Shown here: positions 7,843 to 17,053 of the stretch, piece after piece
Layout of the letters: each line of letters starts with the position of its first letter
Position numbering within the stretch: the first letter of the stretch is position 1
DNA from: Paraperibacillus marinus
Lineage (GTDB): Bacteria > Bacillota > Bacilli > Bacillales > DSM-1321
Length of the DNA stretch: 64,000 nt
Direction of reading: 5' to 3'
Assembly (NCBI RefSeq): GCF_046237605.1
Contig: NZ_CP143542.1
Coordinates: 1,984,001 to 2,048,000 of the forward strand
Notes under the pieces: generated by a model
Database searches by the model: none
Told to the model about the DNA's origin: nothing
Seen by the model: the letters and a program-made list of their open reading frames with translations, nothing else
Made by a program: the position numbers and the translations under genes

Positions 7843-8340
7843 TTATACGTATAGGACCATTAAAGTCTCATCAAAATATTCCGTTTCTAATTTAAGTGCG
7901 CGCTTATCTTCTCCGTACACTGTAAATCCGAGTCCGGCATAAAGATTTTTGGCGCCAGCATTGCTTGATACGACGGTCAGAAGTATCTGTTCAAGGCCAT
8001 CGAGTGACCGTGCCTTCTCAATGGCCGCTTCCATCAGCTTCCGGCCGGCTCCCTTCCTTCTGGAATCCTTTTGTACATACATGGCAAATATGCTTGCCCT
8101 ATGCTGAAATTTCCGCTTTGTTTCCCGTACAAGGCTTACAGTGCCTATCAGTCTGTTTTCCTCAAAAGCCCCAAAGGTAAAGGAATTTTCCTGGGAAAAC
8201 CGCCGCTCTGTCACTTCCAGCCCAAGGTCTTTTTCCTCTTCATAGCTTGAACCAAATGCTTCCGGGGAATTTTTTAATGCCTCCAGCCTTAACGGTTTGT
8301 ATATCCCCGCATCTTCCTTCACCAGCCGCTTAATTTCCAT
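7843..8340 (-). CDS. GNAT-family N-acetyltransferase
   Basis: A 165-residue acetyl-CoA-dependent acetyltransferase starting MEIKRLVKED. The acetyl-CoA loop is in SRRKGAGRKLMEAA and the C-terminal motif is SNAGAKNLYAGLGFTVYG. The acceptor cannot be predicted. The frame runs 15 codons further upstream, but the TGGGGGTAA ribosome site fits the ATG at 8340. Confidence 0.85.
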   Translation of the reverse strand: MEIKRLVKEDAGIYKPLRLEALKNSPEAFGSSYEEEKDLGLEVTERRFSQENSFTFGAFEENRLIGTVSLVRETKRKFQHRASIFAMYVQKDSRRKGAGRKLMEAAIEKARSLDGLEQILLTVVSSNAGAKNLYAGLGFTVYGEDKRALKLETEYFDETLMVLYV

Positions 8341-8449
8341 ACCATTACCCCCATACAAAAAAATACATTTTCTTTTCATATTCAATATACTTCATTTTCG
8401 GGTACAATGAGTGTTGCATATTTAATAAAATTTTTAGGAGGCTGCCGTA

Positions 8450-10579
8450 ATGCTCCAGCAGGCTAAAAGATTACTGAAAGAATATTATGGCTATGACGAT
8501 TTCCGTGACGGCCAGACCGAGATCATTGAAAGAATCCTATCCGGTCGGGATACCCTGGGGATATTGCCGACAGGAGGCGGAAAATCCATTACCTACCAGA
8601 TTCCAGCTTTGATTCTTGATGGAGTTACGCTTGTCATATCGCCCCTCATTTCATTGATGAAGGATCAGGTGGACGCCCTCAATCAGGCAGGGGTGTCAGC
8701 GGTTTATATAAATAGTACGCTTAGCTATCAAGAGGTTGAAGACAATATGAATTTGGTTGCGAGCGGTGAATGCAAGCTGCTTTACCTTGCACCGGAGCGG
8801 CTCGAGTCTCCTCATTTCATGGACGAGCTGACAGCACTGCCGATAACCCTGATTGCAATAGATGAAGCTCACTGTATCTCTCAATGGGGCCATGATTTCC
8901 GTCCCAGTTATTTAAGGCTTACCTCCCTGTTTGAACGGTTTTCTGACAAACCAAGAATCCTGGCGTTGACAGCAACTGCTACACCGCAGGTAAGAATGGA
9001 TATTTGCCGGAGCCTCCATATTGGCGAAGAGGAAGTCATCATGACCGGCTTTGCCAGGACAAATCTTTCGTTTCAGCTGATAAAGGGCCAGGACCGCTTA
9101 AAGTTCCTGCAGCAGTACCTGAAAAAGAATGCCACTGAAGCGGGCATCATTTATGCAGCCACACGGAAAAATGTAGAACAGCTGTATGAGCGGCTCTCGA
9201 AAGCTGGTATTTCAGCCGGAAGGTATCACGCCGGTCTTAGTGCAGCGGAAAGGGATGTGGAACAGGATAAATTCGTAAATGATGAAATCCAGGTCATGGT
9301 GGCCACCAATGCATTCGGCATGGGAATTGATAAAAGCAATGTGCGGTACACCATCCATTTCCAGGTTCCGAAAAACATGGAGAGTTATTATCAGGAGGCG
9401 GGAAGAGCCGGCAGGGACGGTCTTCCAAGCGAATGCATCCTCTTGTTTTCAGAACAGGATGTCCAGCTTCAGCGGTTTCTCATCGACCAATCTGAGTCGA
9501 TCGAACACAAACAGAACGAACTTGGCAAGCTCCAGTCCATGAGGGAATATTGCTATACTGAAAACTGCCTTCAGGGCTTTATCCTTGGCTATTTTGGTGA
9601 GGATCACTGGGTTCCCTGCGGCAGGTGCAGCAATTGCCTCGATAATCGTTCTTCAGTGGATGTAACAAGGGATGCCCAGATTGTTTTATCGTGCATCAAA
9701 AGGATGAATGAGCGGTTTGGGAAAACGATGGTTGCCCAGGTACTGACCGGTTCATCCAATAAAAAAGTGGGCGATTTTGGCTTTCGGTCACTGAGCACAT
9801 TCGGGCTCATGAAGGAAAGAACGGTTAAGGACGTTTCAGAATTCATTGACTATCTTTGTTCTGAACAATACATCGGTGTATCGGGTGGCCAGTTCCCTCT
9901 CCTCAATATTACTGAAAAAGGAGTCAGTGTCTTAAAAGGTGCGGGCAATGTAAAGCGCAAGGAGTCCATTCAGGTTCAGGCACCTTCTCTTCAGGGAGAT
10001 CCGCTGTTCGAACATCTCCGTTCACTCAGAAAAGAAATTGCTACAGCGGAAGGAGTCCCTCCATTTGTCATTTTCTCTGATGTAACCCTCAGGGAAATGT
10101 GTATGTGGCAGCCTAAGAATCTGGATGAGATAGGGAACATAAAAGGTGTGGGCGCACAAAAACTCGAGAAGTATGGCAGCACATTCCTAAAAGGCATTGA
10201 AGACTTCCTCTTTGAGCACCCGGATCATGAACCGGCAGCAGAAGAAATGGCCCCGGCAGAACCGAAAAAGAAAAAAAGTGCAAGTTCAGGAAATTCTTAT
10301 CTCGAAAGCTATGAAAAATTTAAAAATGGTGCCGATATAAAAGTGATAGCAAATGAAAGGGATATGACGGTGAATACGGTTGAAAACCATCTGGCAAAGG
10401 CTGCCAGGGAAGGACTGGAATTTTCAATGGAGGAATTGTATTCCTCGGAACAATCCTTGAAAATCCAGAGTGCCGTCCAGACGGCCGGCCGTGAATACCT
10501 GAAACCGATTAAAGAGCAGCTGGCGGATGAGGATATCACGTACTTCATGATTAAAATGTGGCTGGAATTAAATAAATGA
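8450..10579 (+). CDS. recQ: ATP-dependent DNA helicase RecQ
   Basis: A 709-residue superfamily 2 3'-to-5' DNA helicase for recombination and stalled-fork repair. Walker A PTGGGKS at 40-46, DEAH at 138-141, the aromatic-rich loop SQWGHDFRPSY just after it, motif VI YYQEAGRAGRDG near 313-324. A RecQ-C-terminal zinc site uses Cys368, Cys373, Cys390, Cys393 and Cys396 in part. An RQC winged helix follows, then an HRDC domain at about 517-590 (FVIFSDVTLREMC, IKGVGAQKLEKYG), and a C-terminal helix-turn-helix domain at about 615-705. That layout is the long RecQ of Bacillus. TAGGAGG ribosome site; likely its own unit. Confidence 0.97.
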   Translation: MLQQAKRLLKEYYGYDDFRDGQTEIIERILSGRDTLGILPTGGGKSITYQIPALILDGVTLVISPLISLMKDQVDALNQAGVSAVYINSTLSYQEVEDNMNLVASGECKLLYLAPERLESPHFMDELTALPITLIAIDEAHCISQWGHDFRPSYLRLTSLFERFSDKPRILALTATATPQVRMDICRSLHIGEEEVIMTGFARTNLSFQLIKGQDRLKFLQQYLKKNATEAGIIYAATRKNVEQLYERLSKAGISAGRYHAGLSAAERDVEQDKFVNDEIQVMVATNAFGMGIDKSNVRYTIHFQVPKNMESYYQEAGRAGRDGLPSECILLFSEQDVQLQRFLIDQSESIEHKQNELGKLQSMREYCYTENCLQGFILGYFGEDHWVPCGRCSNCLDNRSSVDVTRDAQIVLSCIKRMNERFGKTMVAQVLTGSSNKKVGDFGFRSLSTFGLMKERTVKDVSEFIDYLCSEQYIGVSGGQFPLLNITEKGVSVLKGAGNVKRKESIQVQAPSLQGDPLFEHLRSLRKEIATAEGVPPFVIFSDVTLREMCMWQPKNLDEIGNIKGVGAQKLEKYGSTFLKGIEDFLFEHPDHEPAAEEMAPAEPKKKKSASSGNSYLESYEKFKNGADIKVIANERDMTVNTVENHLAKAAREGLEFSMEELYSSEQSLKIQSAVQTAGREYLKPIKEQLADEDITYFMIKMWLELNK

Positions 10580-10625
10580 AAAAACCCCCTTTCTTTGCAG
10601 AGCCTTTTAAAACATGAAATGCGTA

Positions 10626-10655
10626 TTGCGAATAATGGCGGATTGAGTATATAAT
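10626..10655 (+). promoter_or_regulatory. Candidate SigA-type promoter for the secreted protein gene
   Basis: TTGCGA (10626-10631) and TATAAT (10650-10655) are 18 bases apart, giving a leader of about 120 bases before the gene at 10780. The call rests only on match and position. Confidence 0.45.
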
Positions 10656-10779
10656 AGGAAAAAAATGCTATATTTTGTAGGAGCTTCAAAGATTACTGGT
10701 CTTTGGCGGAAGTAAAGCTTCTTAGATACATAGACAGCCAAAACCATTATTCTTATAAAATTTTTTAGGGGGAATTTCC

Positions 10780-11223
10780 ATGTTCAAAAAAAGCCTGGCC
10801 GTCCTTTTTGCGCTATTGTTCACTTTCTCTTTCGGAACAATGGCATTTGCCAGCGAAAATGACGCAGACTCAGCAAAAGGTCTCGAGATCATCGAGAAGG
10901 CAAACATTGAGATTGACGAGCTTATCGCAAATGCTGTAGAGGAAGGGACAAAGCTGCATGCTGATTACCAGATAACAGCACAGGAACTGGCACTGGATAC
11001 TACATACGAAGGACAGCAAAAAGCGGCAGCAGCTGAAGCAGACTACAATGCACAGCTTGACGAGCTGATCATCAAGCTGCAGGATAAAGCAGTGGAACTA
11101 ACTAACAAAGGCATAGAAGAAGCCGCGGCGTACGGAGTATATGGCCAGTGCGTTTGGAAGCTGGTACAGATTGCTGACCGTTCTGTTTGGGTCGATCCGA
11201 TTCAAGTGATAGGCTGGACCTAA
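10780..11223 (+). CDS. Small secreted protein of unknown function
   Basis: A 147-residue protein with a clear signal peptide (MFKKSLAVLFALLF, cleavage near AFASE at residue 25). The mature part is mostly alpha-helical and acidic, with an alanine-rich stretch (GQQKAAAAEADYNAQLDEL), and ends in a short aromatic segment (QCVWKLVQIADRSVWVDP). No family is recognised. AGGGGGAATTTCC precedes the ATG. A terminator follows, so it is transcribed alone. Confidence 0.7.
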   Translation: MFKKSLAVLFALLFTFSFGTMAFASENDADSAKGLEIIEKANIEIDELIANAVEEGTKLHADYQITAQELALDTTYEGQQKAAAAEADYNAQLDELIIKLQDKAVELTNKGIEEAAAYGVYGQCVWKLVQIADRSVWVDPIQVIGWT

Positions 11224-11242
11224 TGTAAAAGATTAAATTGGA

Positions 11243-11270
11243 ACGAGTTCTTTAATTAGAACTCGTTTTA
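11243..11270 (+). terminator. Intrinsic terminator
   Basis: Stem ACGAGTTCT / AGAACTCGT (11243-11251, 11258-11266) followed by TTTA. Confidence 0.75.
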
Positions 11271-11290
11271 TCATAGGAGCTTGATAAGGA

Positions 11291-12202
11291 ATGGAAGGAA
11301 TTCAAGTTAGGACATCTAAAGAAAGTCTAGAAACCATAATGATGGGGCCAACAGAAATTAATTTATTGGCGAGTAATTCAGGATTGGAAGTTATGCTTCA
11401 AACCATCAACAAGGATAATATGTTTTATGTTTATCCAAGTGACAATGGTGAAGTTTCTGAATTCATCTATCTTTTAAACGGGTCCATGAGTGTGGAAATA
11501 GATGACAGCATTAAGGAGCTTAAAGCTGGTGATTATTGTTTTGTAAATGGTTTGAAAAATCCGGTGCATTTTTCAACCAAGACAGATGTCACTTTTTTAT
11601 GGATCATCACTGAACAAACTTTCAGTATATTAAGCAATGAGATTGATACGTTAAAGGATTTTGTATATCAAGTAGAGAAAAAAGACCGGTATACGTTTTT
11701 GCATAGTGAAAGAGTAGCAAAATACTGCATGAAGATTGCTAAAAAATTGAAACTTAGCAAAGAACAATTGAAAAGCCTGCTTCTAGCTGGCGGGTATCAT
11801 GATGTGGGCAAGATAAAAGTGCCAGAGGAGATCTTGAATAAGCCTGGCAAGCTAACTGATAAAGAATTTGATATTATTAAAAAACATCCAGAAGATAGTG
11901 CGAAAATGATCAAGCACATTTATACTGGGAGAATTCCTGATATTATTTTACAGCATCATGAGCGCCTAAATGGTTCCGGTTATCCTAAAGGATTGAGGGG
12001 CGACGAAATCCTATTGGAGGCTAAAATTATTGCTGTCGCCGACACCTTTGATGCAATGACAGAAGATCGAGCATACAGAAAAGCCTTTACACCTGAATTT
12101 GCTATTGAAGAACTAAAAAGAATGTCTGGTACACATTATGATGAAAGAGTGGTCTCAGCATTTGAAGCTGTTCTGATAGAAGATGGAATCCTTAAAAAGT
12201 AA
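11291..12202 (+). CDS. Cupin - HD-GYP domain fusion protein
   Basis: A 303-residue cytosolic protein of two parts. Residues 1-115 form a cupin-like beta barrel (YLLNGSMSVEIDD, then KAGDYCFVNGLKNPVHF). Residues 125-300 are an HD-GYP phosphohydrolase with HSERVAKYC, the HD pair in HDVGKIKVP, and the GYP-loop HHERLNGSGYP, so the metal ligands look intact. HD-GYP enzymes hydrolyse cyclic di-GMP or related dinucleotides. The cupin replaces the usual receiver or membrane sensor and is a likely ligand-sensing module. No other c-di-GMP gene is adjacent. The ribosome site is weak (AGGAGCTTGATAAGG). Confidence 0.85.
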   Translation: MEGIQVRTSKESLETIMMGPTEINLLASNSGLEVMLQTINKDNMFYVYPSDNGEVSEFIYLLNGSMSVEIDDSIKELKAGDYCFVNGLKNPVHFSTKTDVTFLWIITEQTFSILSNEIDTLKDFVYQVEKKDRYTFLHSERVAKYCMKIAKKLKLSKEQLKSLLLAGGYHDVGKIKVPEEILNKPGKLTDKEFDIIKKHPEDSAKMIKHIYTGRIPDIILQHHERLNGSGYPKGLRGDEILLEAKIIAVADTFDAMTEDRAYRKAFTPEFAIEELKRMSGTHYDERVVSAFEAVLIEDGILKK

Positions 12203-12203
12203 G

Positions 12204-12229
12204 AGGCGTTTGACAAAACGTCTTTTTTT
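12204..12229 (+). terminator. Intrinsic terminator
   Basis: AGGCGTTT pairs with AAACGTCT (one G-T pair) and is followed by seven T residues. Confidence 0.8.
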
Positions 12230-12231
12230 GT

Positions 12232-12405
12232 GCTCTTTTTTAATAGATTGTTGTTTTTAATAAGGTCTGTGAGGAGATTAAATTATTGAGCAAGGTGATT
12301 TTATCGGTAGGCGCGAGACTCCAGCGGGACCAGCATGACAGGAGAGAACATAAAGCCAAAGCGGGAGTAGGCTATCCAATGCAATGCGGTAAGAAGTAAA
12401 ATAGA
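12232..12405 (+). repeat. Bacillus-type GC-rich intergenic repeat (family B), decayed copy 1
   Basis: Opens with GCTCTTTTTTAATAGATTGT and GTCTGTGAGGAGATTAAATT as in the copies at 16766, 44539 and (reversed) 47082. It contains GGCGCGAGACTCCAGCGGGA but the rest has decayed. No gene lies between the neighbouring genes here. Confidence 0.65.
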
Positions 12406-12431
12406 GGAGCATCCCAGCCCCTCTCTAAATA

Positions 12432-13361
12432 TCAAGCGAATATCTTACTGATTTGTTGGATCTCTTCTTCAGTCAGGCTGACTTTAAGCGTTTTTAAATT
12501 ATCGACAATCTGTCCAGGCTTTTTGGCGCCAGGGATCACGGCGTCGATGGAGTCTCTTGTTAAGTACCAGGCAAGCACAATGTGTGGAGTTTCCACTCCT
12601 TTTGCCTCCGCGATTTTTCGAATCTGATCCACTTTTTCCAAATTGTTCAGGAAGGCTTCTCCCTGGAAGAGCGGATTTTTGGCCCGGCCGTCAAGGAAGG
12701 TCGTGGAAGGTGTATATTTACCTGCCAGAAGACCGGCAGCAAGCGGGAAATATGGAATAAATGAAATCTGGTGCTCAGCTGTATAAGGAAGAAGTTCCTT
12801 TTCCGCTTCTCTTTTAAACAGGTTGTATTCAGACTGGATCACATCGACATAGCCATCCTTATTGGCTTCCTTCAGCTGTTCAAGAGAGAAGTTTGAGACC
12901 CCAATCGACCTGATTTTCCCCTCATCCTTCAGCTTTTTCAGCATGCCCACGGCTTCGTCCTTTGGTGTACTCTCGTCCGGGAAATGGATATAGAACAAAT
13001 CGATATAATCTGTCTGCAGCCTGCGTAAAGAATCCTCCACACTTTTTTTCAAAAATGCAGGTGAATTATCAATTGTCATCCCGCTATCCGTGGATTTATG
13101 GGCTCCTTTTGTAGCCAGGATCACTTTTTCCCGGACATTCAAATTCTTCACTACTTCTCCAATCAATTCCTCTGATCTTTCTGGGCCGTAAATATAGGCT
13201 GTATCTAAAAAGTCGAGGCCGTTTTCAACAGCGGTCCGGACCACCTCTCTGCCGGTATCCTCATTTAAATTTGGATAAATATTATGGCCTCCGACTGCAT
13301 TTGTACCCAGGCCTATGGGATTCACGAATATTCCCGATTTACCAAGCTCCACTTTCTCCAT
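12432..13361 (-). CDS. Aldo/keto reductase, IolS-like (AKR11 family)
   Basis: A 309-residue NADPH-dependent carbonyl reductase with the (beta/alpha)8 fold. The start region ELGKSGIFVNPIGLGTN and NIYPNLNEDTGREV closely resemble B. subtilis IolS/YccK. The catalytic tetrad is visible as Asp in FLDTAYIYG, Tyr in the same motif, Lys in ILATKGAH and His in YIHFPDES. The C-terminal NADPH site is in DAVIPGAKKPGQ. The frame runs 33 codons upstream, but AAGGAG stands before the ATG at 13361. The inositol operon is not here, so the substrate is open. Confidence 0.88.
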   Translation of the reverse strand: MEKVELGKSGIFVNPIGLGTNAVGGHNIYPNLNEDTGREVVRTAVENGLDFLDTAYIYGPERSEELIGEVVKNLNVREKVILATKGAHKSTDSGMTIDNSPAFLKKSVEDSLRRLQTDYIDLFYIHFPDESTPKDEAVGMLKKLKDEGKIRSIGVSNFSLEQLKEANKDGYVDVIQSEYNLFKREAEKELLPYTAEHQISFIPYFPLAAGLLAGKYTPSTTFLDGRAKNPLFQGEAFLNNLEKVDQIRKIAEAKGVETPHIVLAWYLTRDSIDAVIPGAKKPGQIVDNLKTLKVSLTEEEIQQISKIFA

Positions 13362-13520
13362 TATCAACACTCCTTTCCTCATTTTCCTCATTGTAAGCCT
13401 TTTCTGGCTATTTAAAAAATAGTCTGCCTGCCCCAATAAAGTTGAAACCCTGCCAGCCATCTAATATAGTTAAACCATTAAACTATACGTAAGCAGGATA
13501 GCCGTCAGGAGGCAAGGAAA

Positions 13521-14912
13521 ATGGAAGTGCAGGACAGGGAAATATTTAAGATAGATGCAGTGCTTAGTAAACAGCGGGAGTTCTTTAATGGCCAGAACAC
13601 CAAGTCCCTGCATTTCCGCATGGATCAGCTCGGGCGCCTGAAGAAGGTGCTCAAGGATCATGAACAGAAGTTATTCGCAGCCTTATATACGGATCTAAAT
13701 AAATCAGAAACTGAAGCTTATATGACGGAACTTGGCATTTTATATTCAGAGATCGACTTTACGCTGAGGAATCTAAAAAAATGGATGAAAGCAAGGCGGG
13801 TACGGACACCGATTACGCATATTGGTTCACGGGGATACATCATGCCTGAGCCATATGGGACAGCCCTGATCATTGCTCCCTGGAATTATCCAGTCCAGCT
13901 AGCACTATCGCCTCTTATTGGTTCCATGGCCGCCGGGAATACGTCCATCATCAAACCTTCAGAGCTTACCCCGCATGTATCTGCCGTACTGAAAAAAATG
14001 ATAGGGGATGCATTTCCGGAGCACTATATTGCAGTCATAGAGGGAGGAGTGGAAACGAGCAAGGCGCTGCTTGAGAAGAAGCTTGATTACATCTTTTTCA
14101 CCGGAAGCGTTGGTGTAGGAAAGGCAGTCATGGAGGCTGCTTCCAAGAATTTGATTCCTGTCACACTGGAACTTGGCGGGAAGAGCCCATGCATTGTCGC
14201 ACATGATGCGGATCTAAAGCTTGCTGCTAAAAGAATTGTTTTCGGGAAGTATACAAATGCAGGGCAAACCTGTATCGCTCCCGATTATCTATATGTGCAT
14301 CATGATGTCAAAGAGCAGCTGCTGAAAAATATGATTTCTGTTATCCGTGAGTTTTATGGAGAAGATCCAATAAGCAGTGACAAATACGGAAAAATTGTAA
14401 ATTCAGCCCATTTTGACCGAATGGTTTCATATCTCGGGCAGGGAAGGGTATTGACAGGCGGAAGGTATGATAAAGATTCACTGAGAATGGAGCCTTCTCT
14501 CCTTGGGAATGTGAGCTGGGATTCACCAGTGATGCAGCAGGAGATTTTCGGACCGATTTTTCCTGTGCTGGAATTCGGTTCGCTCAATGAAGTGATTCTG
14601 GAAGTGAATAAACATCCCAAGCCGCTTGCTTTGTACCTTTTTACATCCAGCAGGGAAACTGAAAGCATGATCATGGACAGCATTTCATTTGGCGGAGGCT
14701 GTGTGAATGATACTCTCATGCATATTGCGACTCCCTACCTTCCTTTTGGGGGAGTGGGGGAGAGCGGGATGGGAAGCTACCATGGGGCGAGCAGCTTCCA
14801 CACATTCACACATTATAAAAGCGTCCTGAAACAGACCAGCCGATTTGACTTTTCTTTTAAATATCCTTCTGCTAAAAATGGAATGAGAATTCTGAGAAGA
14901 TTACTTAAATAG
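13521..14912 (+). CDS. Aldehyde dehydrogenase (YwdH-like, class 3 type)
   Basis: A 463-residue NAD(P)-dependent aldehyde dehydrogenase. Landmarks are APWNYPVQLALSPL, FFTGSVGVGKAVM, the general base Glu in LELGGKSPC and the catalytic Cys in NAGQTCIAPDY. The C-terminus is helical and basic as in the YwdH / class 3 group that oxidises medium and long aliphatic aldehydes. It is divergent from the aldo-keto reductase gene with only about 160 bp between starts, so the two may share an aldehyde-stress promoter region. CAGGAGG ribosome site. Confidence 0.9.
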   Translation: MEVQDREIFKIDAVLSKQREFFNGQNTKSLHFRMDQLGRLKKVLKDHEQKLFAALYTDLNKSETEAYMTELGILYSEIDFTLRNLKKWMKARRVRTPITHIGSRGYIMPEPYGTALIIAPWNYPVQLALSPLIGSMAAGNTSIIKPSELTPHVSAVLKKMIGDAFPEHYIAVIEGGVETSKALLEKKLDYIFFTGSVGVGKAVMEAASKNLIPVTLELGGKSPCIVAHDADLKLAAKRIVFGKYTNAGQTCIAPDYLYVHHDVKEQLLKNMISVIREFYGEDPISSDKYGKIVNSAHFDRMVSYLGQGRVLTGGRYDKDSLRMEPSLLGNVSWDSPVMQQEIFGPIFPVLEFGSLNEVILEVNKHPKPLALYLFTSSRETESMIMDSISFGGGCVNDTLMHIATPYLPFGGVGESGMGSYHGASSFHTFTHYKSVLKQTSRFDFSFKYPSAKNGMRILRRLLK

Positions 14913-15040
14913 GGGCTGAAGTAAAACTTTAAACTAAATCAAGCAAGAATTTTCTGTGGGGAACTGCTCCTGCCTATTTGCCGCGATATTTACTTTACCA
15001 AGTAGCTTTTTGTACTTGGCATTAACTTCTGGGAAACATA

Positions 15041-15081
15041 AAAGAAAGAGACAGCATCGATGGGATGCTGTCTCTTTCTTT
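15041..15081. terminator. 18-bp bidirectional terminator
   Basis: AAAGAAAGAGACAGCATC and its complement around a five-base loop; located between the ends of two convergent genes. Confidence 0.85.
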
Positions 15082-15088
15082 GAAGGCG

Positions 15089-15949
15089 TCAGCCTGATAT
15101 ATCCGCATTCTTTGTTGTTCTGACTTTAATATTGCTGCCTCTGTGAATCAAGGCGTTGATTTCCCCTCCGAGTACGAGTGCAAGGCCAGTCAGATACAGC
15201 CAAAGCATCAGGACAATCACTCCGCCAAGGCTGCCATAGGTAGAGGAATAATTGCTGAAATTGCTGACATAAAATGAGAATCCTAACGAAATCAGCTGCC
15301 AAACGATTGTTGCTACGATGGCCCCGGGAAGCACCTGCTTGAAAGGATAATGCTTGTTCGGTGCAAATTTGTAAAGAAATGCGAGGACAACAATCATGAC
15401 ACAAATCGCTATGATCCAGCGCAGGATGCTAAAAAGTATTTCCGTTTCACTTGGAAGCGGGATGACTTTGTTTATAAGGTCAAACAGCACATTACCGAAC
15501 ACAGGAAGGATAAGCGCCACAACAAAAGCGACGACGAGCCCGAGTGTCAGCAGGATCGATGTTAATCTCTGTTTAATGAAGCTTCTTGTTTCAGTCACAT
15601 CAAATGCAATGTTCATGGAGTGGATAAAGGCATTGATTCCGTTGGATGCAGACCATAGGGTACCTAGGATACCAAAAGTCAATAGTCCGCCATTCCTCTC
15701 GCTTACGATTTTAATGATATTTTCCTTGAAAACCGACGCTGTCCCGGATGGCATGACTGAATCCATCACATTAACGGCTTTTTGCGGATCAAGGTTTAGA
15801 TATGGAAGAATTGAGAGTAAAAGGATCAGCAGTGGAAATAGTGCCAGCATATAATAGTAGGATTGCTCTGCCGCAAGACCGGTTGCCCTGTCATCACTCA
15901 TTTCCTTCCCCAGTTTCTTCCCAAAGGAAAAGAGATTGTTTTTCTTCAT
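15089..15949 (-). CDS. YihY/BrkB-family membrane protein
   Basis: A 286-residue inner-membrane protein with six hydrophobic segments. Family marks are the N-terminal LAAEQSYYYMLALFPLL, the loop NGGLLTFGILGTLWSASN and the last two helices with GSLGGVIVLMLWLYLTGLALVLGGEIN. It resembles B. subtilis YfkH. The family was once called RNase BN in error; its transport role is not settled. AGGAGATGATG precedes the start. The divergent neighbour is a YtxH protein with a SigB-type promoter. Confidence 0.9.
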   Translation of the reverse strand: MKKNNLFSFGKKLGKEMSDDRATGLAAEQSYYYMLALFPLLILLLSILPYLNLDPQKAVNVMDSVMPSGTASVFKENIIKIVSERNGGLLTFGILGTLWSASNGINAFIHSMNIAFDVTETRSFIKQRLTSILLTLGLVVAFVVALILPVFGNVLFDLINKVIPLPSETEILFSILRWIIAICVMIVVLAFLYKFAPNKHYPFKQVLPGAIVATIVWQLISLGFSFYVSNFSNYSSTYGSLGGVIVLMLWLYLTGLALVLGGEINALIHRGSNIKVRTTKNADISG

Positions 15950-16080
15950 TATTCATCATCTCCTGAATTCTTAATAGATAAATGACTCGCATATACTAAA
16001 AAACCTTTTCCCTTCTAAGATATAAAATAATCATTTTAATAGGATAATCAAATCTTCAAAAAAGTGGCGGATTGAATTGT

Positions 16081-16106
16081 GTTTATTTCTAAAACGAACA
16101 GGGAAA
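16081..16106 (+). promoter_or_regulatory. SigB-type general-stress promoter
   Basis: GTTTAT at 16081-16086, a 14-base spacer, and GGGAAA at 16101-16106 match the SigB consensus GTTTAA-N13/15-GGGTAT with one mismatch in each half. It lies about 40 bases before the YtxH gene, a type often in the SigB regulon. Confidence 0.65.
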
Positions 16107-16148
16107 TAACTTGATAGACACAAACTGATATTCTTAGGAGGAATTGTT

Positions 16149-16715
16149 ATGGCACAGCAATCAGTAGTAGTTAACGGCAAAAAGAATAATCTAATGGTAA
16201 GAGGATTAATTATCGGGGGAGTCATTGGGGCGGCATTAGCATTAATGGACAAGCAGACAAGGAAGTCAGTCAAAACGACGGCGGGCGGCCTTAAAGATTC
16301 TTCAATGGGAATGATCTCACAGGTCAAGGAAAACCCTGGAGAAGTGAAAGAGCAAATGATGAGCAGATTCAAAGCGGCTTCCGAATCACTGAAGGATGCT
16401 ATGTCTGAGGCTCAGAATCTTTATGAAATGGTCAATCGTGAAGTATTCGGGAAAGTATCGGATGTAAAAGATATAACAAGTGATGCTGTTTCAATGGCTA
16501 AGCTTGCAACTGACGATATCAAGGATATTGGTTCTAAGGTAGCCGAAGCAGGACAGAAGCTAACAGGAGCAGAAGAAGGCTCTTTGGAAAGCGGCTCCCA
16601 GTCCTTTGGAGCTAATGGTTCCACTGGATCCGGTTCCTACGGATCATCCTCTTCAAATGGAAACACTTCTACTGGCACGAATTCATACGGATCCGGTTCA
16701 TCTCCTTTACGATGA
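16149..16715 (+). CDS. YtxH-domain general-stress protein
   Basis: A 188-residue protein with one short hydrophobic, glycine-rich segment (residues 17-37, RGLIIGGVIGAALALMD) followed by KQTRKSVKTTAGG, the YtxH pattern. A long amphipathic helical region follows (residues 40-140). The last 45 residues are a Ser/Gly/Thr/Asn low-complexity tail (GSGSYGSSSSNGN). YtxH-type proteins are stress-induced and membrane-attached, of unclear function. The SigB-type promoter supports that. TTAGGAGGAATTG ribosome site. Confidence 0.75.
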   Translation: MAQQSVVVNGKKNNLMVRGLIIGGVIGAALALMDKQTRKSVKTTAGGLKDSSMGMISQVKENPGEVKEQMMSRFKAASESLKDAMSEAQNLYEMVNREVFGKVSDVKDITSDAVSMAKLATDDIKDIGSKVAEAGQKLTGAEEGSLESGSQSFGANGSTGSGSYGSSSSNGNTSTGTNSYGSGSSPLR

Positions 16716-16724
16716 TTCATGTAA

Positions 16725-16749
16725 AAAGGCAGCCTTGCTGCCTTTTTTT
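16725..16749 (+). terminator. Intrinsic terminator of the YtxH gene
   Basis: AAAGGCAGC / GCTGCCTTT around a three-base loop, then a T-run. Confidence 0.9.
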
Positions 16750-16765
16750 GCTGTCTGAATTAAAG

Positions 16766-16905
16766 GCTCTTTTCTAAGTATTGTTGCCTGAAGAGTTCTG
16801 TGAAGAGATTTAATTATTTGCAAAGTAGATTGGAGAAGAGTGAATGCCTGCAGCGGAAATCAGCTTTCTTGACCAATAGCCATTATATAAGAAAACAATT
16901 AATTG
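16766..16905 (+). repeat. Family B repeat, internally deleted copy 2
   Basis: The left end (GCTCTTTTCTAAG, GTTCTGTGAAGAGATTTAAT, then TAGATTGGAG) joins directly to the right end (TGCCTGCAGCGGAAATCAGC, CCAATAGCC) with the GC-rich core missing. An open frame spans it, but the sequence is repeat-derived and is not called as a gene. It fills most of the 337-bp gap before trhO. Confidence 0.7.
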
Positions 16906-17053
16906 AAATTGAAACGTACACAGGATCATTTGATGGTAAAAATTATGACGTGCTTTCTAGGTTCTATTCTGGTATAATGTTGACTCGTAAGAATTTAGTG
17001 TCATATTTACATTAATATCTTGCAAATATTATGTGATAGGTGGCAGATTAACC

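Noticed and set aside
16800..17015. 71-codon frame on the plus strand before trhO
   Set aside because: The first part is a family B repeat with its core deleted, and there is no ribosome site. The end overlaps the likely trhO promoter (TATAAT at 16973).
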